From the NCBI GenBank assembly GCA_009746045.1, contig RPFO01000154.1:693496-757495 (forward strand): 64,000 nucleotides of DNA. The letters are read 5' to 3'. Below the pieces are notes generated by a model. It was given only the letters and a program-made list of their open reading frames with translations, had not been told where the DNA came from and did no database searches. Positions 1 through 9,545 of the stretch are shown in pieces (within the stretch, counting starts at the first letter, position 1; every line of letters begins with the position of its first letter). A program made the translations under genes and the position numbers. Source of the DNA: Mesostigma viride. Taxonomy: Eukaryota > Streptophyta > Mesostigmatophyceae > Mesostigmatales > Mesostigmataceae.

Positions 1-250
1 AGAGATGCTCTCTGTTGAGAAGCCATGCCCTAGCTCTTGTACGTATCGCCATGATGATCTTCCCCCACATGACATACTCCCCCTTAGCTGGGCATAGTGT
101 GAAGATCATCAGGGTGCCGGTGCCCTTGAGGCACCTAGAGCAAGTGCTGCTTACATTCCACTCTTGCAGGAAGTAGCCTAGAATGTGTTAAAAGCCATAT
201 GCCCCTTCTCAGGGATATGTGCTACATTGACTCCCAACGGAGTGATGTTG

Positions 251-342
<92 letters not shown>
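1..342 (+). mobile_element. LINE family A, 5'-truncated 3' end with (TAA)n tail
   Basis: About 240 bp of non-coding 3' sequence is shared with copies at 9120-9545 (minus), 26806-26880, 43884-44130 (minus) and 55960-56250. It ends in a small hairpin, ACTCCCAACGGAGT at 230-243, followed by about 95 bp of a TAA trinucleotide tail. A conserved 3' end with variable 5' truncation and a simple-repeat tail is the signature of target-primed non-LTR retrotransposition. No coding part remains. The Asn, Ile and Tyr runs readable through the tail are microsatellite translations, not proteins. The family name is mine. Confidence 0.75.
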
Positions 343-689
343 CAAGGAGACAACCAGCGCAGGCCAGAAATCGGGAGAATCCGGACCATGGTAGCTCGAG
401 CCGGCCTGCCGTTATCATGTCCGCCTGTTCGAGTCGTTCAGGATGATGAATATGAATGGTGATGGAAATGTGTAGCCTTGTGCATTGAAATTATGGCTGG
501 CTTACGTGTAGAGCGACTAGATGACCTAGACTGTGGGGCCGGAAACAGCTTGCTTGATCAGGGCGTGTGTTTCGAGCCTAACTGGCCTGGAGTGTCTAGT
601 AGTGGTGAGCACCATTGCTGCGATCGCTCTCCCACCATTTACGAGGAAATACCCGCAAATGGAAAACCACTGAAAAGGTCTAGCTAGTC

Positions 690-945
690 AGTCATGTATG
701 TGCACAACGGGAAGAAAGGGCAGAGACCCCTTTCTCCTTCATGCCAGAGGCATGCCACAGCTGCAATCGCCGACACGATAGACGATCCGGCAAGCTCTGT
801 GGGTGCAATAAGACCCATGTGAGCATAGCATAAGCGAAGGAGCGTGGGCAAGTAATCTGATCATAGCAATGACGTAGCATGGCTGTACAAGGGCTAAGCT
901 AAGGCTGGTTGTGTACCCTGCGTTAGTTAGCGGTGCACGTGCCGC
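690..945 (-). mobile_element. LINE-like family F, internal 3' fragment
   Basis: This stretch matches 45160-45420 in the same order, including shared blocks around the words GGCATGCCACAGCTGCA and CCATGTGAGCATA. In the 45-kb copy it lies just inside a hairpin and a TTAA tail, so this is a copy that has lost its extreme 3' end. No protein is encoded. Orientation is inferred from the tail of the other copy. Confidence 0.55.
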
Positions 946-959
946 CTAGGTATGGCACA

Positions 960-2480
960 GATCAGCTGGGCAAACATTATTAGGCATGGCTGCCAATAAT
1001 GGCGGCAGTCGGACTACCAATGATTCACAAGCTAGGGCTCAGTATTCTAGCCCGCAGCAGGGGGCGTCCAAGCCGTCCATATGATTCCGTCTCGTGGTTG
1101 ATCATCAGGTGTTCAGGTCCCCGCCCCTCTAGTACACCTTGGGCTTTTGGGTCCGGTTCTGCTTGTGGCGGAGGTATTCAGGCCATAGTAGTAGGTCGCG
1201 TCGCTGCTGCTACTGAGCGGCCGGGGGTCAGGTGGACGTCCAGCGTTCAGGTGAGGCCGTGCAACCTCTTTCGACGAGAAAGGAACCGCTGCTTGTCCTC
1301 GTGGGAGGGGAGCGGGCGAGCAGAACTGGTGGGGGAGCCGCCTAGCTCAGTTGTCCCGTGAGTGGGGAAGCCGCCGGTGGCTCCCGCGCAGTTCTAGTAC
1401 CTCACCTACGTACCAGGCCCATGAGGGTAAGAAGCTGGTCCTTGAGCTCGTCGGCAACTTAGGGTCATGGTTGACGTCTCACATGGCTTCTGGGGGAAAC
1501 GACGCAGCACCACTCGGCATTCGCGGCGAGCGCGGTTGGTGGCCTCTCGTTGTTTTGCCTGGAGAAGGTCCTCAAGCTCAGTCCTGGACTGGTTTCGCAG
1601 CGATGGCGTCCGCGGTTGAGGCGCGCGGTCGCTGACCGCAGCAGGTCCGCGTGGGGCAAGAGGCTATCACATCTGCCGGCCAGGTGCGTCTGCGCTGCAA
1701 TAGCCGGGCCCTGCTCGGCCACTGGGCGTTGGTTTGGGCGGTGATGGATTCTAGCTTCTTAACAAGCAGGCCGCACTGACTTGCCCTCCCCCTCATAGGC
1801 GAGAGACAAGTGCAGCATGCGCCTCAGATGCCTGCACCGCGGTCTGCAGCGCCGTGAGCCGGAGGTTCAAGGAGCTTGTGGGCGACCTCAGTTGCCGCTT
1901 CTACATTGGAGACCCGGGCCTCCACCGTACGTGTTCATTGAGCGTCGTCATGTTAATCAGCGAGGTGCCGAGGTCAGCTTCTCGGCCAACGGCCAGGTCA
2001 CGTGCTCCTCCAGCACTGCTCGGATGTTATTGATTGCATAGGGAGGGAGCCGGCCGATGTGGCTGCCCCGGCTGCGCAGGCCGGGCTGGGACGCAGAGCT
2101 TAGCGACGAGCTCGGGGGCAGTTAGCTGGATCGAGAAGCTGAACAGGATAGCGAGGCGATGCCGGCTGTGCACGTACTAGCTGGGCGAGGAACCTCTCTA
2201 GGTCGGCGGCGGGGATGGGCCCACCGGGCCCAAGGAGCTTGCGTTCCTGTGCTAAGAACTGGATTTAATCTCGGCGCATTTCTTCGTGGCGCAGTTCCTG
2301 CCATTTGGTGCGAGAAAAGTGTTTGTAGCCTGGTAGGTACTAAATTCTCCGCCGGCATTTGTGTTCGTGGCAGGCCGGTTTCTCGGGCTCGGGCGAGGCG
2401 CTTGGCGATGGGTTTGTAGTCGGCTGGGCGAGGGCCAGGGTTGGGCTGGGAGCCGGACAGCTCCTTTTCCAGGCCCCATT
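960..2480 (-). pseudogene. Degenerate gag/ORF1-like stretch
   Basis: This is a GC-rich region with short minus-strand reading frames rich in Pro, Ser, Ala and Arg, broken by several stops. One segment near 1990-2040 reads as a helical VLEEHVTWPLAEKL-type sequence and another near 1810-1870 as LRLTALQTAVQASEAHAAL, typical of coiled ORF1/gag proteins. It directly continues the family F fragment and has the same orientation, so it may be the body of that element. No single frame is intact and no family domain is certain. A random GC-rich region remains possible. Confidence 0.25.
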
Positions 2481-3884
2481 TGGCTCAGTAATTCAGAGTC
2501 GTTATCATAGCCTGCATCTTGTCACATGCGTAACCTAGTTTCGATACTGCGTCAGTAGACTTCAGGCGGCAAATGAGGCACACCGACTTCATCATTACTA
2601 GTCTGATCGTGAGGTTCCGGGTTCGAGTTTCAGTTTCCTAGGTCTTACACTTTTTTCGGGTATTTTTTCTTCACCCTTTTGCCAACCTCCATGAATCTTG
2701 TGGTCGAAACCCTACAGCTACAGTAGCGCGCGCTCCTTGGCGAGGCTACTGTGGCGCCACCTGGCCCTCGGCGGCGGTACGTGGTGTCACGCAATCCCTA
2801 GCCGGGGCTCCCTGGCCGGGGACCGGCCACAAAAAGTCCGAGCTCCAATGTCGCGGGCGAAGCCCGCAAAACTTGTCACACAACTACATATACCGTACGA
2901 GCCCGATGTTGTACAGCAGCGGGTCGCTGTGTACCTGCCGCGGGTCACACAACACCGTACGAGGCTACGAGCCCGATGTAGTATGTACAGAAGTGGGTCG
3001 CTGCGTACCTGCCGTGGGCAGGGGTCACACTACTATACCGTACGAGCCCGATATTGTAAAAAAAAGTTGAGTGGAATGACTGGAATCCCTCGCCCGTTTG
3101 AAGCAGCAATTCACATATTATTCTCATCGCGCAGTGGTGCGCATGCGACGGACATCTTTTTTCGTCTGTACGGAGAACTAGCGACATCCGATTCAGCAAT
3201 CAGCTGCAGAACAGGCCGCGAGGCAGAAAACTTTTCGATTATGCAGCTCTTGGGGCCGCAGCGGTTGTGTATGTCACATGAATTTTTGTTATTCACCCAT
3301 GATTCACCGTGCTCTTATCGTACGTTTCAAGTTTCATCATGCAACTCGGTAGTTTGGGAACAGTCAACGCAATACCTAGCGAATAGGCCGCCCGATGTGG
3401 ATTTCCAACGACTTCGCTCGGGCATTGTGTAAACTTCCATGCACTCCAGTGTCTGGTGGGAGATATGGCTATTGGACTACACATTCGGGGGCGACGACAT
3501 TGCATTGGTTTGAGTTTGCCCTCTCGGCACCAGCAGCTCAGGGCGGTCAAAGCGGGGGGCAAAGCAGGTGGGCTTTCCCCCCTAATAAATGCATGGACAT
3601 ATTATGGCAGGCATGTTTTTGCATCCTGAATATTTATTTTCAGGCTGGCCAAAATCTGTGCATCTCGACGACCGCGTGCTGGGCCCGCTGTATGCCTGTT
3701 TGCTGGAGTTCGCCAAAGCTTACAACCTAACAAGGCAGTACAGCCGTTGGAGTTTACTCACGTTCGCGTTTCTTGTTCAACTGCCGTTCCTATTCAAATC
3801 CTGTTCTGTACAATCAGCTTAATACCTCGCACGCTGGCCATGACCGGCCCTCTCCACTGACTGTCATCAAGACGACCCGCGGAG
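2481..3884. other. Intergenic region upstream of the ABC-class ATPase
   Basis: No gene recognised. A frame of 244 codons at 2698-3432 (plus) has no recognisable motif and overlaps a tandem repeat. The last few hundred bases should hold the promoter and 5' UTR of the gene at 3885, but no clear TATA box or other element can be assigned. Confidence 0.5.
2874..3059. repeat. Imperfect ~75-bp tandem repeat, about 2.5 copies
   Basis: The blocks ACCGTACGAG, AGCCCGATGT or AGCCCGATATTGT, GGGTCGCTG and GTACCTGCCG recur in the same order two to three times. It lies about 0.8 kb upstream of the ATPase start. No function is evident. Confidence 0.7.
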
Positions 3885-6800
3885 ATGTCCGGATTCAGTC
3901 GAGGACGAGGCGCATACTACAAAGCCAAATACGGTGGCGGTCGGGGCGGCGGGCGCGGGGGCGGCCACCATGCCGCCCCAGTTGACGACTTCCGCGGAGA
4001 GCCGGCGCGCTCAAACATGGACCCGTCACCGTCGCCCAGTACCTCCAACCCCGGTCCGTACGCCAGCAGCGACTTGGGCGGCCAAGAGCTCCGCCTCGCG
4101 CTCGCCCGCATCGACGGCCGGCAGTACCCCGCGTACAAGGACCTCAAGGGCCCCTGCTGGCCCTTTGCCCACTTCCAGCTGCGCTTCCACCGCGTCCAAG
4201 GAGACGCATACGCCCCTCCCACCAGCTGCAGCCTGCTTGTCCCTGCCGCTACCGCGGCGTTCCCTGAGTGGTCCTTTGGCCCGTCCAAGTCCCGTCGCGT
4301 CGCCCTCGCCGACTTCCTGACCCGCGCTTTCATCCAAGCGGCTGCCGCGCAAGGTGCCGACAAGAAACAATTCTCGGGGGGTGGTGGCTGGTCCTCCGCA
4401 AAGGGGGGGGACCTTCGCATGGAGGCCCCCGGTCAATGCATCCTCGAACGGACATCCGTCGCCGTGGCACCCAGGGGCGACATTGAGGCTCGATTCACCG
4501 TTGCCCTCCCCGCGCAAGGACGGACCATCCTCGGAGCCGCGGCCGCCCACGTGCTCTGCGACGCCCTCCCCTTGGTGGTGGCTCGTTCTTTGCTCGCCGG
4601 CAGCCTGGACTTGGCTGCCGTGCGCCGTCACGTGGGCGTGGCCGAGGACCACGCGGCGCTGCAGGGACAGCTGGCGGCGCGGGGCCTGCTGGCGTTTGTG
4701 GCCGACGGGTCCCTGCTTGCTCGCGCCAGCGGGGCATCTGACTTGCCCATGGGCGGGGCCCATCACTCTCCTCAGCAACCCTCCTCCTCCGCCTTTGCAT
4801 CATCATCAACCTCGACAGCAAATTCAACGATCGCAGCGGTCCCGTTTGTGAGCCCCCCAGAGCACCGGGTTGAGTTTGTGCTGCCGAACGCGGGCGTCGT
4901 GAGGGGCATGGGGCTCCCGGCCGGGGTCACCGTCATCGTGGGCGGGGGCTTCCACGGCAAGAGCACGCTGCTGCACGCGCTGGAGCGGGGGGTGTACCCC
5001 AAGGTGCCGGGGGACGGGCGCGAGTTGGTGTGCACGGTGGACAACGCCATAAAGGTGGGTGGCGGGCGAGGTGACCTTCCTCCCTTGTTATCGAGGTGGG
5101 GGGGGGCGAGGTGACCTTCCTCCCTTGTTACCGAGGTGGGTGGGGGCGAGGTGACCTTCCTCCCTTGTTATTGAGGTGGGTGGGGGGCGAGGTGACCTTC
5201 CTCCCTTGTTATCGAGGTGGGTGGGAGGCGAGGTGACCTTCCTCCCTTGTTATCGAGGTGGGTGGGGGGCGAGGTGACCTTCCTATCTTTATCGAGGTGG
5301 GTGGGGGACGAGGTGACCTTCCTCCCTTGTTATCGAGGTGGGTGGGGGGCGAGGTGACCTTCCTCCCTTGTTATCGAGGTGGGTGGGGGACGAGGTGACC
5401 TTCCTCCCTTGTTATCGAGGTGGGTGGGGGACGAGGTGACCTTCCTCCCTTGTTATCGAGGTGGGTGGGGGGCGAGGTGATCTTCCTCCCTTGTTATCGA
5501 GGTGGGTGGGGGGCGAGGCGATGGTGTATGGATGACCGGCACGAGCGCGCGTGCACGGTGAACAATGGTATCCTGCGGGCTGCTCCTTGTGGGTTCATGG
5601 GACTGTTGGTGTGCTGGTCACGCAACCGCTGCTTGCTTGCACGCGGTCAGGACTACCACTGTCATGCTGGGAACCCCAACATGGCTCGGTCGCTTGGTTG
5701 ATTGATCGGTTGAGGGTCCTTGGGAGTAATTGGTTTTCGCGCCGGGCACACTTCCGCAGCTTGCTTGGTTGTGTACTTGCTCGCTCGTTTGCTTACTTGG
5801 TTGTGTGGTTGCTCGCTGGCTTGCTTGGTTGGTTGTGTACTTGCTTGCTTGCTTGCTTGTGCACTTGCTCGCTTGTGGGTTCTCAGAACTTATCTGTTAT
5901 GCTGGTCTTGCGATCCACTGCGTGCTTGCTTACCGCGTGCGCGCTTGCTTGGTTACTCGATTGCTTGCTTGCTTGCTGCATGCGTGCTTGGTTGCTCCGT
6001 TGCTTGCTTACTGCATGCGTGCCTGCTTGGCCAGTCACGGGGTCTGAGGTTTACACAGGACATTTGGCTGCTACTTGCTTTCTGCTTGCTTTCTGGGTTG
6101 GTTGCTCGGTTGCGGATGCCAGGTGCGCGCTGAAGACGGCCGCAGCATCGCCGGCGTGGACATCTCCCCCTTCATCGGGACCCTCCCCTTTGGCCGGCCC
6201 ACCTCCGACTTCTCCACGCCCGACGCGAGCGGGAGCACCAGCATGGCGGCCAACATCCTCGAGGCCATCGAGTCCGGCGCGCGCACTTTGCTCATCGACG
6301 AGGACACTGCGGCGACCAACTTCATGATCCGCGACGCGCGGATGCGAGCATTAGTGCCCAGCGGGGCCAAGGAGCCCATCACGCCACTGATCGCCCGCGT
6401 GCGCCAGCTGTACACCCAGCAGGGGGTGTCGTCGGTCATCGTCATGGGCGGCTCGGGGGATTACTTTGAGGTCGCGGACCAGGTTATCCTCATGGACTGC
6501 TACCGGCCGAGCGACGTCACCGCAGACGCTCGGAGGATCGTGTCCGAGTTCTCTGCGCGAGAGGCCGAGGCATACTCGGTCGAGGGCAAGGCGCGCAAGG
6601 TCAGGCCGGTGGAGGCACCCTCAGAGGTCCACCCCCAGGGATCAGCTTATACCCATCTAGGTGGCGCGATGAACCGCACTCATGGAGGTGATGCCGCCAC
6701 CTCTCGATCCACCCATGGGCAGTCAGCACACACCCCAGCGCCAGGGCAGACGCCAGTGGCTTTGGGATCGATGACCACTTCCCTAACGCGAGGGGTGGAG

Positions 6801-7271
6801 GAGCCGGCGACCCCGCTGGTGGTCACGGAGCGGGTACCGCTGTCGTCCGCGACGCTGGCCTCGTTCCCCTCGGAGCGCACGCGGGTGAGCGAGGTGGACG
6901 CGATCTGGTACGGCGGCCAGCAGAACAGTAATCCTGGCGGGCAGGGTTCCGAGGCGGGCCCATCGGAGATCAACCTCAAGGGTCTCGAGCAGCTTGTCGA
7001 GAAGGGCCAGACGCGGTTCATCGCCGAAGCGATCAAGTTGCTCGTGAGGTCAGGAACGGTGAATGGGCGGCGGAGCGTGAGGGAGCTGATGGAGTGGTTG
7101 AACGGCCGTCTGGAATATGCGGGCATGGACTGCATCGCGGGGGGCGACGGGGGGGGCGGCCAGGGAGGGGATGGGTATCATGTCGCGGGGGACTATGCGC
7201 GGCCTCGCATGCTGGAGGTCGCGGGCGCGTTGAACCGGCTGCGCGGGCTGCAAGTGCGACAGAAGCGGTGA
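3885..7271 (+). CDS. Predicted ATPase of the ABC class (PF09818-type), two exons
   Basis: Exon 1 is 3885-5054, the intron is 5055-6122 (GTGGGT...CCAG) and exon 2 is 6123-7271, in phase 0, giving 772 residues. The start is followed by an RG-rich stretch, then the family core from about residue 63 (the region around IDGRQYPAYKDLKG). Walker A reads GGGFHGKST at about residue 350, near the end of exon 1. After splicing comes VRAEDGRSI, then DFSTPDASGSTS and Walker B TLLIDEDTAATNF, and finally VIVMGGSGDYF. These motifs and their order match the family, whose members are soluble P-loop ATPases without a transporter domain; their cellular role is not known to me. Length is somewhat above that of bacterial homologues because of the N-terminal RG tail and low-complexity linkers. 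No neighbour informs its role. Start choice: the first Met of the open frame, ahead of the RG tail. Confidence 0.9.
5055..5520 (+). repeat. ~41-bp minisatellite starting at the splice donor, about 11 copies
   Basis: The array occupies the first 466 bp of the ATPase intron. Each unit has the form GTGGGTGGGGGCGAGGTGAC, then CTTCCTCCCTTGTTATCGAG. The genuine donor AAG|GTGGGTGG is the first unit's start, and every later unit recreates GAG|GTGGGT, a donor-like sequence. Units differ by single bases and one short deletion near 5283. Confidence 0.9.
5620..6050. repeat. Degenerate (TTGC)n/(CTTG)n tract in the ATPase intron
   Basis: Irregular runs of TTGCTTGC and CTTGGTTG fill the second half of the intron. 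Frames translating to Leu/Cys/Ala-rich peptides here are shadows of this repeat. Confidence 0.7.
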
Positions 7272-7279
7272 CCGCCCCG

Positions 7280-7400
7280 TACACCGCCTGCGTGAGGTTT
7301 AAGATTCTCAGGTTTAAGATCTTGAGACCCTGGATTGCTACTTAGAGATCGCAGCCCTGGATCGGTCGGACCCCTTCTTAAACCTCACGCAGGCGGTGTA
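7280..7400. repeat. Perfect 24-bp inverted repeat (foldback) just after the ATPase stop
   Basis: The arm at 7280-7303 (starting TACACCGCCTGCG) is exactly complementary to 7377-7400, with 73 bp between. The left arm begins 9 bp after the stop codon, so a transcript of this gene would carry a stable hairpin at the start of its 3' UTR. It could be a short foldback transposon, a small-RNA hairpin or a 3'-end processing element; the sequence alone does not decide. Confidence 0.85.
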
Positions 7401-8144
7401 TTCATCATGGGTCCGTATCACACGTATCAGTATTTATCAGTGGCCATTACGGCGGAGCTCCAGGTGACTCTACCATCCCTCCCCGTTATAGTCAGTGGCC
7501 CCCGATTTTAGAATCCTGGCCAACATGGGGACGACCTTTTTGGGCAGATAGCTAGCGGACAGGTGAAATGGGCAGGATACTTGGATCGGTGGGATTCCGA
7601 CAGCCGGCACTGTGGCTTCCGCAGCTAGTTTCATGCCCTCTTGATGTTGTCTCACCTAAATTTTTCAGTCATCCAGGTCATATATGGTGCGTGCCATGCA
7701 TGTATGTTATCTAAGAGTGGCTGACTAAACGAGGTATTCGGGCATGGACTGAACTGGTGCAGTCGGGTGGCCTATGTGTTGTATCTTGCCATGCGTCCCT
7801 AGACTTTGACAATAAACTGGGCAGTCATATTACCAGGCATGGAAAAAAAAAAATGATGCTAAGAAGTACAGTACATCCTTGATTTGCATGCCTCTTGGTG
7901 GAATCTTTTTGTTAGCCAAGTGCATCAACATCAACAAAACACTTTGTATTTATTTGCAGACCATGTCGGCTCTTCTCCCTTCCCCCTCCCCTCTGGCACC
8001 AAGCGCACATTGACATGGCCATCTTTGCTGGATCGAGGTGTCCACAGTCTGTGCAATGCTGGTATTGAAGTCCAGACAATCAATCTTGCATGGATGGCAT
8101 GCATGCATGGTGCCAGTCAAATGTAGAGCTCAGCGCAGGCCTAA
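7401..8144. other. Intergenic, nothing recognised
   Basis: AT-balanced non-coding sequence with no conserved frame. It lies between the ATPase hairpin and the first copy of the family B LINE 3' end. Confidence 0.5.
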
Positions 8145-8356
8145 AAACTCTGAAGGACACCACCCCCCAGTCGGTGGGGGCTCCGCGTTTGACCAAGTTT
8201 GGCATGCATAGCGATTCGGGTCGTGGTGCCCGCAACGTACCTGTAACTAGGAGTGAGATTAAGTGAGACAACTATTCCTGGACGGATCGATGGCGATCCA
8301 ACGTCGTAAAAGATGGCTACACCATTAATTAATCAAGTAATTAATTAATTAATTAA
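8145..8356 (+). mobile_element. LINE family B 3' end with (TTAA)n tail
   Basis: It shares the blocks GGGGGCTCCGCG, CATAGCGATTCGGG and CTGTAACTAGGA with the 3' UTRs at 15955-16080 and 55440-55530, which follow recognisable reverse transcriptase sequence. It ends in repeats of TTAA. The copy is diverged and lacks any coding part. Confidence 0.65.
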
Positions 8357-9104
8357 GGGGACTCGGCGCGGCGAATATTTTCCGCGCCAAAAAAATTCCG
8401 CGGTACCCTCCGTACCGTGAAAAGTGGGTGCACGGTGCGCGCACCCCTTGCGGGAGTGGCCATGGCGACTGCTTGTAGACGAAACGTGACAAATCTGGCA
8501 CGCGGAAAGCAGAAAAAATGCTCGATTGTTGGAGAAAATTAGTTACTGATTCTAATTTTTGGTGGGATGGTTGCGATCTATAATGTCGCGGGCTTTTTTT
8601 CTTTGCCATCGGCAGGGGGGGTCCGGCCTGAATTCCTGTCGGGATGAATAAAGTATAATGGATGCCTGCCGGTGTGATTGTCGATTGTTGCCAGTTTTGA
8701 TGGTCGTAAGGAAAGCTAGTTTAATGATGTTTCTGAAGCCGTAAAAATTCCCGCTGCTATCTTTACCTTTCCCGTCATTTTGCGGTAAGATAACATTAGG
8801 CCTGCGCGATGCGCGCCCAACCTCTCCATGAAAGGGTGGCCTTTCTTGTGCGCCTGTGCACGAATAAATGCCCGTTATGGTACGTTCTTGTATTAAACGT
8901 CTTTATCTAGCGTTTTCCTGCTTTCTTAGCTCGTTGAGCGTAAGCTTTTTGCCTTCTTTCCGGCCAGATGCAGCCAGGAAGTTGCGGGTCCTGGCGCTGC
9001 ATCGCTGGATTCCTGGATGTCTTTTAGCAAGTTCGTCTGTGACATGGCTGGCTTTCTGCAGCGCGTGGCCCGCAACCTGTCGGGAAGGTGTAATGCTTTT
9101 ATTT

Positions 9105-9545
9105 CCATTGAATTGAATTGAATTGAATTGTAACATAACTCCGTTGGGAGTATATGTAGCACATAGCCCTTGAGAGGGGGCGTATGGCCTATCATACATC
9201 CTAAGCTACTTCCTGCAAGGGTGGGGATGTAAAGGACCCTTGCTCTAGGTGCACCAGGGCACTGGCATCCCCATGATCTTCAAGCTATGCCCAGCGAAGG
9301 GGGAGCCTGTCATGGGGGGGAAGATCAGCATAGCTATACAAAGAAGCTAGGGCATGGCGTCTCAGCAGAGAGTTATTCCCTGCATAGGCACAACAGAACT
9401 AAATAAAGCTAGGCATCATCTGGGGTGTGGCTCATAATAGGCACACATGTACATGATGAAGTAAAGCGCGTGGCTTAGCTGAGATAGTGCCTCTAGGAGG
9501 CGTACATGTACATGGCCACGGTCTATCTATTCTACACTACTACTG
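9105..9545 (-). mobile_element. LINE family A 3' UTR and (GAATT)n tail of the ORF1-only copy
   Basis: On the minus strand this follows directly after the ORF1 stop. It matches the 3' sequence at window positions 1-240, including the ACTCCCAACGGAGT hairpin (here in complement near 9140). It ends in about four copies of a GAATT pentanucleotide, a different tail from the (TAA)n at the window start. No ORF2 lies between the ORF1 stop and this UTR. Confidence 0.75.

Noticed and set aside
185-462. Poly-Asn, poly-Ile and poly-Tyr proteins at the window start
   Set aside because: The (TAA)n tail of a LINE copy read in different frames.
2698-3432. A 244-codon frame upstream of the ATPase
   Set aside because: It overlaps a tandem repeat, has no motif and no gene-like composition; not reported as a gene.
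5551-6327. Leu/Cys/Ala-rich frames of 105-258 codons as a membrane protein
   Set aside because: Translation of the (TTGC)n intron tract running into exon 2 in the wrong frame.
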